NCBI GenBank assembly: GCA_022484565.1
Contig: JAKVKZ010000036.1
Location: 1-33,491, forward strand
Origin: Muribaculaceae bacterium
GTDB taxonomy: Bacteria; Bacteroidota; Bacteroidia; Bacteroidales; Muribaculaceae
Length of the DNA stretch: 33,491 bases
Direction: 5' to 3'
Position numbers and translations under genes: made by a program. This document shows, piece after piece, positions 24,721 through 32,641 of this stretch. The notes below the pieces were generated by a model. That model saw only the letters and a list, made by a program, of their open reading frames with translations, ran no database searches and was not told where the DNA came from. How positions within the stretch are numbered: position 1 is the first letter of the stretch; each line of letters begins with the position of its first letter.

Positions 24721-25137
24721 TTATCCGCACCTGAGCAGAAGTTTCAGCGTCTCCTCCACTTTCGTCAGCACTTCTTTCAACTCCGCCTTCCGATTTCCAT
24801 CATGGTCTTGCTGAATCAGCGCAATTGCCTTTACCACCAAGTCATAATCTTCTGTGGTCAATGGCATCCCCGAAATGGAGTAATCCGAATCCTCGTATCG
24901 GTAATATTTGTTCTCATACACTTCAATTGGCGCATTAAAGCCCAATTTGTCCGACCTCATCATCTGAATGTCGGCTTGTACTGTTCTTGTGGATATGCCT
25001 TTGGTTATCCCCTCCATCTCGTATAGAGCCTCGGAGCAGGCATCCACCAAATCATCCAGTGTCCAGCGTCGGTACCTGTTTCGCAGGCATCTGTCTATTG
25101 TTTTGTAGCGGATAAGCGCGTTTTTGTTTGCGGGCAT
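24721..25137 (-). CDS. WYL-type helix-turn-helix regulator, C-terminally truncated
   Basis: 138 residues from ATG 25137. The sequence MPANKNALIRYKTIDRCL, then WTLDDLVDACSEAL and GISTRTVQADIQMMR, is the N-terminal DNA-binding half of the Bacteroidales WYL-domain regulators, which are usually about 330 residues. The WYL ligand-binding domain is absent: the frame stops about 16 bases beyond the tRNA-like remnant, and no further homologous sequence is seen in other frames. It is either a broken gene or a short stand-alone DNA-binding protein. An upstream extension of the frame (to 25248) lacks family similarity and is ignored. Confidence 0.65.
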   Translation of the reverse strand: MPANKNALIRYKTIDRCLRNRYRRWTLDDLVDACSEALYEMEGITKGISTRTVQADIQMMRSDKLGFNAPIEVYENKYYRYEDSDYSISGMPLTTEDYDLVVKAIALIQQDHDGNRKAELKEVLTKVEETLKLLLRCG

Positions 25138-25300
25138 GGCTGTGTGCGGAATCTTTATTGTCCATATTTTTTGTTTGTTGAATGTGCCGCAGTCAGCCAT
25201 TGATAACGGAGTCGGGCCAAGCGGGCACAAAAAAAAGTTGAAAAGCATTTAAGAACTTTCCAACTACCTCCTTTATCTCGGTTTAATAATGTTTGCTGTA

Positions 25301-25462
25301 TTACATGGTATTCACGCCACTTAATTGGCAGCAACAATTGCGTCGGAAACTTCCTTCAAGCATACTTTGACTATAACTGCTAAAACTCTGTGCATAGTAG
25401 TTGTATCCAAAGCTGCTAAAGCCCTGAAGCCGTGTTATTGCCGATGTCATTTGTTTAAGCAT
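25301..25462 (-). CDS. Possible 53-residue small protein, Ser/Tyr/Phe-rich
   Basis: An ATG frame of 53 codons ending in TAA. The middle is an imperfect internal repeat (GFSSFGYN and SFSSYSQS), followed by a run of three Cys near the C-terminus (RNCCCQL). A TAACTTTG box on the minus strand (25493-25486) lies about 24 bp upstream of the ATG, the same spacing as for other genes in this window. No similarity to a known family is recognised. It sits between the Fe-dehydrogenase (divergent) and the truncated regulator (same strand). Coding status is open; the aromatic and serine bias with no stop is suggestive only. Confidence 0.35.
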   Translation of the reverse strand: MLKQMTSAITRLQGFSSFGYNYYAQSFSSYSQSMLEGSFRRNCCCQLSGVNTM

Positions 25463-25485
25463 TGATTGCTGTCATTAATCTTTTG

Positions 25486-25493
25486 CAAAGTTA
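25486..25493 (-). promoter_or_regulatory. -7 box before the small reading frame
   Basis: The minus strand reads TAACTTTG, a match to TAnnTTTG. No -33 TTTG is found at 19-21 bp. It supports transcription toward the 53-codon frame and the truncated regulator. Confidence 0.4.
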
Positions 25494-25651
25494 AGTGATT
25501 TACGGAGAATCCAGTCTGATTTCCTCCACTTTAACTTTTGCGGTGCAAAATTAGGCCACCGCTGCGCAGTCTTTTTACGTAACTCACCATTTATTTGCTG
25601 CAAAACCGCCGTTTTTTTCATTCTCAACCATTCTTAGCATGATTTTTGCAG

Positions 25652-25659
25652 TATCTTTG
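25652..25659 (+). promoter_or_regulatory. -7 promoter box before the alcohol dehydrogenase
   Basis: TATCTTTG lies 24 bp before the ATG at 25684. The -33 region has no good TTTG. Confidence 0.55.
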
Positions 25660-25683
25660 TAGTACAACTAAATCAATCTCATA

Positions 25684-26838
25684 ATGTCACAATTCACAGT
25701 TCCAAGCAGGATTTTGCTTGGCGAAAACATAATTGACCAATCTGGTATTCTCAGCGGATATGGCCACAAAGCCTTGATTGTCACTGGCAAACATGTTGTT
25801 AAATCCTCGATGATGTCACGTCTTCTTGCTGCTCTCCAGCGCGACGGCGTTGAATATGCCATTTTCGATGGCATCACCGGCGAGCCTACCGATACGATGA
25901 TTGATGCGGGCATAAAAGCCTATCGCGATGGCAATTGCGATTTCTGCATCGGTATTGGTGGCGGTAGTCCGCTCGACTCTGCCAAGGCCATTGCCGCAAT
26001 GATTACCAATCCCGGTACCATTGCCGACTACAACGGCAAGACCATAACCACGCCCGTTCCGCCCGTCGTTGCCATTCCAACCACTGCCGGCACTGGTTCC
26101 GAAGCCACCAAATTCACCATTATCACCGACACTGCACATGGCATCAAGATGTTGCTCAAAGGCGACGTTTTGCTCCCTACGGCTGCAATTGTCGATTTCT
26201 CTTTCGGCCTCGACGCTCCGCAGTCGGTCACTGTCGCTACCGGCCTCGATGCCCTCACCCACGCCATTGAGTCCTTCATTTCCCGCAAGACTATGCCGCT
26301 CACCGATTCCTATGCCGTTTCGGCGGTTAAGCGCATAATGAAATATCTTCCGCAGGCTTATTCTCATGGCAGCAAAGCCCCCGACGCCCGTCGCGAAATG
26401 GCTATTGCCGCCCTCGAAGCCGGTATTTGCATCAATAATAGCAGCGTCACTGTCGTTCATGGCATGAGTCGCCCAATCGGCGCTCTTTTCCACGTGCCTC
26501 ACGGCATTTCCAATGCCATGCTGCTCGTCACCTGCCTCAACGACCTGAAGGCCGATGCAGCGCCTCGTCTTGCCTCACTTGAGCGGGCCATTCATCCCGA
26601 GGAGTTCGCTCTCGCCGATGCCGAACTTGCCGAGCGCTTCATTGGCAACGTCACAGCTCTTTGCCGCATTTGCCAAGTGCCGTCGCTCAAAGCCTATGGA
26701 ATCCCCGAGGATGCTTTTATGTCAGCCCTCGACAAAATGTCAGCCGATGCCATCGCCAGCGGCAGTCCTGCCAACGCGCCGAAAGATTACACTGCTGCCG
26801 ATTGCCGCCGCCTTTATCAGCACGCTTTCAATGCCTGA
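25684..26838 (+). CDS. Iron-containing (group III) alcohol dehydrogenase
   Basis: A 384-residue NAD(P)-dependent dehydrogenase of the iron-ADH family. The dinucleotide-binding GIGGGSPLDSAK (90-101) and the loop PTTAGTGSEAT are present. Metal ligands fit Asp189 and His193 (TGLDALTHAIE), His259 (VVHGMS) and His273 (VPHG). The second His of the usual HGMAHPLGA motif is Arg263 here, a change at a position that helps cofactor handling in FucO. The family oxidises or reduces small alcohols and aldehydes (butanol, lactaldehyde, ethanol); which one is open. The gene has its own promoter box and ends at a bidirectional terminator, so it is monocistronic. Confidence 0.93.
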   Translation: MSQFTVPSRILLGENIIDQSGILSGYGHKALIVTGKHVVKSSMMSRLLAALQRDGVEYAIFDGITGEPTDTMIDAGIKAYRDGNCDFCIGIGGGSPLDSAKAIAAMITNPGTIADYNGKTITTPVPPVVAIPTTAGTGSEATKFTIITDTAHGIKMLLKGDVLLPTAAIVDFSFGLDAPQSVTVATGLDALTHAIESFISRKTMPLTDSYAVSAVKRIMKYLPQAYSHGSKAPDARREMAIAALEAGICINNSSVTVVHGMSRPIGALFHVPHGISNAMLLVTCLNDLKADAAPRLASLERAIHPEEFALADAELAERFIGNVTALCRICQVPSLKAYGIPEDAFMSALDKMSADAIASGSPANAPKDYTAADCRRLYQHAFNA

Positions 26839-26864
26839 CAAAATCGCCTTATAACGGCTGTCAC

Positions 26865-26914
26865 AAAAAAAGCGAGAGCCTTCTTCGTCACTTCGAAGTT
26901 GGCTCTCGATTTTT
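26865..26914. terminator. Bidirectional terminator
   Basis: The stem 26873-26880 with 26901-26908 (8 bp, perfect) encloses an inner 5-bp stem (26883-26887 with 26894-26898) and is flanked by an A7 run and T5 runs. It serves the convergent dehydrogenase (+) and beta-barrel gene (-). Confidence 0.9.
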
Positions 26915-26937
26915 ATTTTATTTTTCTGTTTCGCGGT

Positions 26938-27555
26938 TCAGAACACCAGTCCCACGCTCATCTGTATGCTGTGCCGCCAGAAGTTTTTGCATCCGATTTG
27001 GTTAATCTCCACTTCCGTAATGTTTCCTTCGACGTTAACAACTTTCATTTCGTACACCGGCACTCCTTTGAATTCTTTCAGGTCATAGCCCAATTGAAAA
27101 TCAAGTCCGAAGTGTTTATGGAACATGAGCGTATATCCCACGCCTAAATCTCCCATAAAGCCTTTGAAAGCGTCTGCGTCGTCACTGTGTATTCCTGCTC
27201 CAAGATTCGTGAAGATATAGCCTTTCGGCAACTTGTTCATCATTGGATGGAATTGGGCGGTCACAAATGCCGGAAAAGTGTTGTATCCCGGATTTTCATA
27301 TCTGTCGCTTCCTATGCCGGCTCCAACGCTCAATTGCGGAAGCACGTCATATAGCAATGTCAGATGCAATGCGTTGCCGTACATTTTTGCGTCTCCACGC
27401 GTAATGTTGCCGCCGTATTCGTGTTCATAAAGGCCGAAGTTGTATTTCCAGCCCAGCACCACGTGTACCTTGTTTTCCGTGTAGCCTGCGCTGACGCTCA
27501 TCATCACCAGCAGCGCGGTAAGCGCCGCCTTCATTCCGATTCTATTAATCATCAT
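26938..27555 (-). CDS. Outer-membrane beta-barrel protein (small)
   Basis: 205 residues from ATG 27555. A signal peptide (about 1-27, MMINRIGMKAALTALLVMMSVSAGYT) is followed by alternating hydrophobic/polar strands (HVVLGWKYNFGLYEHEYGG, ALHLTLLYDVLPQLSVGAGIG, FVTAQFHPM, FMGDLGVGYTLMF, FGLDFQLGYDLKEF) and a C-terminal SVGLVF, whose last Phe is the usual outer-membrane sorting signal. About eight strands fit an OmpW/OMP_b-brl-type barrel. No enzymatic motif is seen. It is convergent with the dehydrogenase and shares its terminator. The ATG 27552 one codon later is equally possible. The function is unknown. Confidence 0.75.
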   Translation of the reverse strand: MMINRIGMKAALTALLVMMSVSAGYTENKVHVVLGWKYNFGLYEHEYGGNITRGDAKMYGNALHLTLLYDVLPQLSVGAGIGSDRYENPGYNTFPAFVTAQFHPMMNKLPKGYIFTNLGAGIHSDDADAFKGFMGDLGVGYTLMFHKHFGLDFQLGYDLKEFKGVPVYEMKVVNVEGNITEVEINQIGCKNFWRHSIQMSVGLVF

Positions 27556-27657
27556 CCTCCCTGTTTTTATTGTTATTTGCCGCGAAATTAGCATCCGTGC
27601 GCAATATCAACAACTGCGCACGCTAAATTCCGAATTTTCGGTCAGCATTTCTGAACT

Positions 27658-28440
27658 TTAGGCTATATCTTCCACTAATTTAGGTTTCCGCAGCAGTAGC
27701 ACAATTTCAAGGAACAGATATATTTGAATCGCCCCTTGCAGCACTCCACACACTCCATCTATAAGAAACATCATATTGACGTCCTTGGTTTCAAATGCAA
27801 TGGCATAAAACACTATTCCAAAAATATAAATAAGATTAAGCGCTGAAAGCACAAGCATAATCCAACCTATCCGTTCCAATCGTCCATTGTAATTGCTTAT
27901 TATTTTTGCGCTCATTATAAAGGCTATCACATCTGCCGCCAGCGTTAACGGATAAAAGTACAATACCAAAACAGCATTCACTAAAGCATTTGCTATCGGA
28001 TTACCCACGCTCACCAAATACGTTATCGGAAACAATAATACCAGCACCTCTATCGTCATATACGCTTTGAACAGCCCTTTCATAGGCACTTTCTGATTGC
28101 GCATAGCTCTGTAGAACGCATAAAGTATCGTGACTTCCGCAATCGTAAGCAAAGATGAAAGTGTGTACACCAAGTTCAAGGCTTTGAAAAATGTTAACGT
28201 CATCTGGGCTATGTCTGTCAATGCCAACACCCCGAAAACCCATGGCAATATCCGCCACATGCCCGATGGCAGTGTGTTGATGCTGTTTGCAGCCTCCAAT
28301 TTCTCTACCTCCTCCGACAATGAAGCTGTTTCAGCCTCTATCATCTGCATTTCATCATCCTCAGGCATTTCCCCATTGCTCATCATCGGTCTTTTCTTGC
28401 TTTGGCCTTCTTTATTGAGGCCTTCATTTGTCAAACCCAT
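27658..28440 (-). CDS. Membrane protein of a tandem family, copy 1
   Basis: 260 residues from ATG 28440. A charged cytoplasmic N-terminus with an acidic coiled segment (EDDEMQMIEAETASLSEEVEKL shape, about 25-50) is followed by about six transmembrane helices. The family mark is the motif AKIISNYNGRLERIGW between helices, then a C-terminal helix ending LFLEIVLLLRKPK. Three neighbours on the same strand share this layout. I do not recognise a named family; the signature resembles no transporter motif. Upstream in-frame codons to 28533 lack similarity and were left out. Confidence 0.75.
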   Translation of the reverse strand: MGLTNEGLNKEGQSKKRPMMSNGEMPEDDEMQMIEAETASLSEEVEKLEAANSINTLPSGMWRILPWVFGVLALTDIAQMTLTFFKALNLVYTLSSLLTIAEVTILYAFYRAMRNQKVPMKGLFKAYMTIEVLVLLFPITYLVSVGNPIANALVNAVLVLYFYPLTLAADVIAFIMSAKIISNYNGRLERIGWIMLVLSALNLIYIFGIVFYAIAFETKDVNMMFLIDGVCGVLQGAIQIYLFLEIVLLLRKPKLVEDIA

Positions 28441-28546
28441 AAAAATTCTTTTTAAATTGATTTTTGTTGATAAATTCTGATTGTGTTGACGCAGCCATTC
28501 GCTGCACCACGTCCAAAATACTGCCACTTGCACTTCAATTCGCTCG

Positions 28547-29317
28547 CTATGCCCTTCTCGGCCTTAGCAATTGGAACATCTCGAAATAAAGGTATAGCCC
28601 CACTCCGTTCAGCACCAGTCCCACTATTCCGTCATAAAAATTCCATTCCTCATCTGGCATACTGTATGTGAACGTCACTATGCAGTAAACGAACACATAT
28701 ATTATGCTCAATATTGCGTATATTAATATAATCCAGCCTATCCGTTCCAGCCGCCCGTTGTAGTTGTTTATTATCTGTCCGCTCAATATGAACGACACCA
28801 CGCACACCAGCACTGTTATCGGATAGTAATAGAACCACACCGCATAAAATATCACTTGCGCGTCAACTTTCATCGACCACACTGCCAGAAACACGCAAAA
28901 TGGTATCAGCAGTATCTCGAGGATTGCATATATCATCAATAGTGACCCTATCGCCTTTTTCAACGTCCTCACCGCCGTGAGCAGCACCAAAACCAATCCC
29001 ACTTCTGCCACGAATCCCACAAGCGTTATCCAGTAGAGTTCTGCGCTAAGGCTCAGGAAATTCTGCATCGAGTCAAGCAGTATCGCCAGCGCCTCTATTA
29101 TGAACAGTATAGGCACGGCCCACGCATAACGTGTCGTAAGCCTGTCTATATGGTTCTCTCCCTCTATCTCGTGCGCTATCTTCCCTAATATCTCGTCATC
29201 GTTGCCCTCTTCACTCGGCACTGCCAAGTCGCTCAATTCTCCACCGCATCGTTTGCAGTGGCTCGAACTGATTTCATTGGCTTCTCCGCATTCAGGGCAT
29301 ATTTTCTTATTATCCAT
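28547..29317 (-). CDS. Zinc-ribbon membrane protein of the tandem family, copy 2
   Basis: 256 residues from ATG 29317. A short N-terminal zinc ribbon (CPECGE ... CKRCGG) is followed by an acidic linker, HIDRLTTRYAW, and about six transmembrane helices. The family motif GQIINNYNGRLERIGW and the C-terminus LYLYFEMFQLLRPRR are present. Only this copy has the zinc ribbon. A TATTTTTG box on the minus strand (29419-29412), with CAAT-type -33 sequence 21 bp away, may drive it. The role is unknown. Confidence 0.78.
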   Translation of the reverse strand: MDNKKICPECGEANEISSSHCKRCGGELSDLAVPSEEGNDDEILGKIAHEIEGENHIDRLTTRYAWAVPILFIIEALAILLDSMQNFLSLSAELYWITLVGFVAEVGLVLVLLTAVRTLKKAIGSLLMIYAILEILLIPFCVFLAVWSMKVDAQVIFYAVWFYYYPITVLVCVVSFILSGQIINNYNGRLERIGWIILIYAILSIIYVFVYCIVTFTYSMPDEEWNFYDGIVGLVLNGVGLYLYFEMFQLLRPRRA

Positions 29318-29411
29318 TTTGAATCGATTATTAGGCATACGGGAGATTTTCTTCTGAAGTCCCGCCTCGTTTCAAAAATTCTGCTTCTCGTTTTTTGATT
29401 TTAGTGCTGTT

Positions 29412-29419
29412 CAAAAATA
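29412..29419 (-). promoter_or_regulatory. -7 promoter box before the zinc-ribbon membrane gene
   Basis: The minus strand reads TATTTTTG, about 95 bp before the ATG at 29317. A second TAATTTTG box is at 29438-29431. -33 elements are weak. Confidence 0.35.
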
Positions 29420-29482
29420 TTTTGAATTTTCAAAATTACACAATCTTTTTACAACTATCCATATTTTTCTCGCTTTTTTGTC

Positions 29483-29516
29483 AAAAAAATGGCGCTCTTC
29501 ATCTCTAAAGTGCGCC
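29483..29516 (-). terminator. Terminator after membrane-protein copy 3
   Basis: On the minus strand GGCGC pairs with GCGCC (29516-29512 with 29495-29491), extended by three pairs after a T-T mismatch, and is followed by ATTTTTTT (29490-29483). It ends the esterase-membrane protein transcript. Confidence 0.7.
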
Positions 29517-29559
29517 TTTATATGTTTTTTGATGCCTTTTTCAGCATAATTTGTTCTTA

Positions 29560-30270
29560 TCACTCATCTTTCTTCTTGTTCAGCAGCCTGAAAAGTTCAA
29601 AGTTCATGTATAAGTTCGCCAAATTCCATATTGCGTCCATTGTCGGCTCATACAATTCACCTCGTCCTACATTAAAGAATATCGGTATTATCGACAGAAC
29701 TATCAGTATTATCAGATTCACCGACGCCACTCCGGTCATCACCCATCCGAGCCGCGACAGTTTTCCTCCATAATTGCTTATCAGCCGTTCACTCATCATG
29801 AACATTATCACCACACTTAGCACCATCGAACCATATATCGAGAAGAAGACGAAATAAAGTTGCACCTCTCCTCCTGTCGGGAAGCACATGCACACCTCGC
29901 CGGGCAGCTTTAAGGCCACAAGCACCATATATGTTATTATCAGCCAACTCATCGGTTTTGTCTGCATCTTCATCGCCTGCATGAACACCCACATTATGGC
30001 TATGTCGATGAATGTGGAAATCAGCGGCAGATATTCTATCCACGTCTGCTTGCAAACATAGTTCAGCACAATCGATGGGATCAGCATCAATGCGCTGCCA
30101 ATCATCAGTATAGGCATATAATGGGCATATTCCGTCGGCAGAGCGTCAACTCTTATCGATTTCTCCATGTCATCGATTAGCTCCTCGTCACTTTTCTTTT
30201 TTTCTCTAATGTCCTCGTTTGTCTGCATATTTATGTTTTTTATAGTTTTCTGTTCTTTGCACGTTTTCAT
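29560..30270 (-). CDS. Membrane protein of the tandem family, copy 3
   Basis: 236 residues from ATG 30270, which overlaps the stop of the broken copy 4 as ATGA; a later ATG (30228, MQTNEDIREKK) is possible. A charged N-terminus is followed by DALPTEYAHYMPIL and about six transmembrane helices, with the family motif SERLISNYGGKLSRLGW and a C-terminal helix LANLYMNFELFRLLNKK. The layout is the same as the other copies. A terminator follows. The role is unknown. Confidence 0.78.
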   Translation of the reverse strand: MKTCKEQKTIKNINMQTNEDIREKKKSDEELIDDMEKSIRVDALPTEYAHYMPILMIGSALMLIPSIVLNYVCKQTWIEYLPLISTFIDIAIMWVFMQAMKMQTKPMSWLIITYMVLVALKLPGEVCMCFPTGGEVQLYFVFFSIYGSMVLSVVIMFMMSERLISNYGGKLSRLGWVMTGVASVNLIILIVLSIIPIFFNVGRGELYEPTMDAIWNLANLYMNFELFRLLNKKKDE

Positions 30271-30947
30271 CGTTCTCTATCTCGCATCAGCTGCATCATT
30301 TCAAAATTCAGATATATATCCACCGCGTTCATCAATGCGAATATTATTCCGTTGTATAGCGCACCAAATTGTCACTGATATTGAAAATCATTGGCATTAT
30401 CACGAACACGAACAGCAATATCAGAATCACCGATGCGCTCACAAGGAATATCCACCCTATCCGCGCCAGCCTGCCATAATAATTGCTTATCAGCCGCTCA
30501 CTGATTATGAATGCAATCACTGATGTCGCAAACATCGACACATATATCGAATAGAACATTAAATCCAGTCCCATATATGTCTGATTTGGAAGGCATATAT
30601 AGATTAGACCTGGCAATCTCGTCACCATAAGCGCTATATATGTGATTATCAGCCCGCTTATCGGTTTCTGCAGGCTCTTTCTTCATCGCTCCGTAGAACG
30701 CTATCATCATCCACAAGTCCATAAATGCCGAAATCAGCGGAAATATCTCTATCCAGATGGCATTGGAGAAAAAGTTCACTATAGTTGACACCACAAGCGC
30801 CACTGCACCCGTGCCGAACACGTACGGCACAAACGCTCCTTGGCTGCTTCGCAGTCGGTCCACGTGGCATTCAGCCTCCAGCGCTTTTATCTCCGCCGTC
30901 AGTTCCGTTTCTTCTTTCTCTATTTCCTCTATTGGGCCTCTTTGCAT
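30267..30947 (-). pseudogene. Membrane protein of the tandem family, copy 4, broken by two frameshifts
   Basis: Three frame segments together give a full family member. The first runs from ATG 30947 (a TTG at 30998 is in frame upstream) through HVDRLRSSQGAF and MKKEPA; near 30665 the frame changes, giving KPISGLIITYIAL and the family motif SERLISNYYGRLARIGW; near 30360 it changes back to the first frame, giving ALYNGIIFALMNAV and YLNFEMMQLM, ending in a TGA (30269-30267) that overlaps the next start. The two shifts cancel. The rest is well preserved, so this is a recent break, an assembly error, or programmed shifting. It follows the esterase gene. Confidence 0.75.
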
Positions 30948-30987
30948 TTTATGGCTTATTTTCTGTTCACTCTCCTTTACTTGTTGC

Positions 30988-31920
30988 CTATTTTCCAATC
31001 AGGAATTGGAATGGTATAGGCAGCCTCTCTGCCCAGTCTTTTTCCGAATGGGCCATCCCGGGATAATAATTTGTAGTCCAGTATGGACGTGTCCACCCTG
31101 CTTCGCGAAGCACATCGTCAATTTGTCCTTGACTTTTCACATAGAATGCGTCAAGCGTCTTGCTCCCGAAGTCAATGTATATCTTTGCGCTGTTCGCCTT
31201 GGGCAGATTTTCCTTCAGATATTTGCAGAATCCTGCGCAAGTCGCCTCTGCGTTTTCCGCATTGCTCGCTTCAGGTGAAATCATCACGCTGTGCATCGAC
31301 ATGCACGCCGCCCCGCCGAAAGTTTCAGGATATTCGCAAAGTCCGTAAAGCGATATCAGTCCGCCCATGCTCGACCCCATCAGGAATGTATGCTCCTTTC
31401 CCGCATTTGTCCGGAAATGGCCGTCGATGTAGGGCTTCAGCTCTGTCACAATAAACTTCAAGTAATTGTCCGCATCGAATCTTTTCAGGTCAAAGCCCTT
31501 GCCGGCCTTCTCCATCACTTCCGTCTGCATGTATCTCAAAGTCTTTTGCGGAAAATAGTCATAGAATCTGTTTTCGGGTATATTCCATATTCCCACTATT
31601 ATGCAGTCGTTTATCTTTCCATCTTTCAGCATCCGTCCCACATTCTCGTCAGCCTTCCATTCCTGGTGGTTCCATGTGGTGGTGCTGTCGAATAGCATCT
31701 GACCGTCGTGCATGTACACCACGTCATAGCGCTTCCCCTCCGTGTAATCACTTGGGGTCCACACGTACACGTTTCTCGGAGTAATCATTTTAGTCGGAAA
31801 ATTATCGTATTCCAATAGCTTTCCCTCCGAAATCTTGGCGTTCGCCTCTTTCAGTCTGTTCTCGCCTGCCGCTCCCATTGCGAATATGGCAAGCAGCAGC
31901 ATTGATAATAATTTCTTCAT
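30988..31920 (-). CDS. Secreted alpha/beta-hydrolase esterase (esterase D/IroE-like)
   Basis: A 310-residue protein with a signal peptide (about 1-19, MKKLLSMLLLAIFAMGAAG). The domain belongs to the putative esterase family (Fes/IroE/esterase D): YDVVYMHDGQMLFD, IIVGIWN, the nucleophile elbow GSSMGG with Ser184, and a C-terminal PGMAHSEKDWAERLP with His291; Asp250 or Asp257 would be the acid. Such enzymes hydrolyse siderophore trilactones, feruloyl or acetyl esters of plant glycans and similar compounds; the actual substrate is unknown. It has a complete promoter. Downstream, the broken membrane-protein gene begins within about 40 bp. Confidence 0.88.
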   Translation of the reverse strand: MKKLLSMLLLAIFAMGAAGENRLKEANAKISEGKLLEYDNFPTKMITPRNVYVWTPSDYTEGKRYDVVYMHDGQMLFDSTTTWNHQEWKADENVGRMLKDGKINDCIIVGIWNIPENRFYDYFPQKTLRYMQTEVMEKAGKGFDLKRFDADNYLKFIVTELKPYIDGHFRTNAGKEHTFLMGSSMGGLISLYGLCEYPETFGGAACMSMHSVMISPEASNAENAEATCAGFCKYLKENLPKANSAKIYIDFGSKTLDAFYVKSQGQIDDVLREAGWTRPYWTTNYYPGMAHSEKDWAERLPIPFQFLIGK

Positions 31921-31961
31921 TTCCTATTTGGCAATATGGGATAAATCTCAAATTCCAATTA

Positions 31962-31992
31962 CAAAAATAGTATTGTATTCTCACTTGTCAAA
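31962..31992 (-). promoter_or_regulatory. Complete promoter of the esterase
   Basis: On the minus strand TTTG (31992-31989), 19 bp, TATTTTTG (31969-31962). It lies about 40 bp before the ATG at 31920 and faces away from the MarR promoter. Confidence 0.75.
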
Positions 31993-32069
31993 AACTTGGT
32001 CGTTTTTTTTCCGCAATTTTATTCTTGATGCGCCCATTGTGTTAATATTATGTTAATTGTTCAATTTTG

Positions 32070-32085
32070 ATTTGTATGTACAAAT
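32070..32085. promoter_or_regulatory. Palindromic operator, probably for MarR
   Basis: ATTTGTA-TG-TACAAAT, a perfect 7-bp palindrome with a 2-bp centre, of the size and type bound by MarR dimers. It covers the -33 element of the MarR gene and lies between the divergent esterase and MarR promoters. Confidence 0.65.
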
Positions 32086-32101
32086 ATAAAATTTATTTTT
32101 G
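32071..32101 (+). promoter_or_regulatory. Complete promoter of the MarR gene
   Basis: TTTG (32071-32074), 19 bp, TATTTTTG (32094-32101), about 18 bp before the ATG at 32120. The -33 element is inside the palindrome, so self-repression is likely. Confidence 0.75.
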
Positions 32102-32119
32102 CGCACATAATCATTTTGT

Positions 32120-32551
32120 ATGAGTCAGTCTTGTCATTCATATCTCAACTGTTGCCTCTATTTCACGGCAAACTCCCTGTCTCGGACTATCACTGAGATG
32201 GCAAAGGAGGAATTTTCCACCGTTGGAATTGACCCTTCTTATGCGCATCTCCTGTCGCTGCTTTGTGAAAAGCCGGGACTCTCGCAGAATGAACTGGCCG
32301 ACGCCCTCAATCTCAAGCCTTCCACTATCACCCGTTTCCTTGATAAGCTCCAGCAGAAAGGTCTCATCGAGCGTATCACCAAAGGCAGAAGCTCTTTGAT
32401 TTTCCCTTCCCAAACCGGTTTGGAAAAAGGTGAAGAGGCACGAAAGGCACTCTCTAATCTTTTCGAACGCTATTGCAAGGTTCTCGGAAAGGATTTCGCT
32501 GTCAAGCTCACTGCCGACATCGATAAGGCCACACTTGCTCTCGAAAAATAA
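32120..32551 (+). CDS. MarR-family transcriptional regulator, Cys-rich N-terminus
   Basis: A 143-residue winged-helix protein. The recognition unit is LSQNELADALNLKPSTITRFLDKLQQKGLIERI (about 54-86), followed by a wing TKGRSSLIFPSQTG and a C-terminal dimer helix. Residues Cys5, Cys11 and Cys12 in the first helix, plus Cys49, suggest a thiol sensor, as in OhrR-type MarR proteins, though the exact position differs. A perfect palindrome overlaps its promoter, so it probably controls itself and possibly the divergent esterase. The next gene follows 90 bp downstream and may be co-regulated. Confidence 0.9.
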   Translation: MSQSCHSYLNCCLYFTANSLSRTITEMAKEEFSTVGIDPSYAHLLSLLCEKPGLSQNELADALNLKPSTITRFLDKLQQKGLIERITKGRSSLIFPSQTGLEKGEEARKALSNLFERYCKVLGKDFAVKLTADIDKATLALEK

Positions 32552-32641
32552 TTTTTTTATTCTTCAAATTGCATGTACAACCAATCCCTCACATCCTGCA
32601 ATATCTCCAGTCAAGGCCTATTAATCTAAATTTGGACTTTT

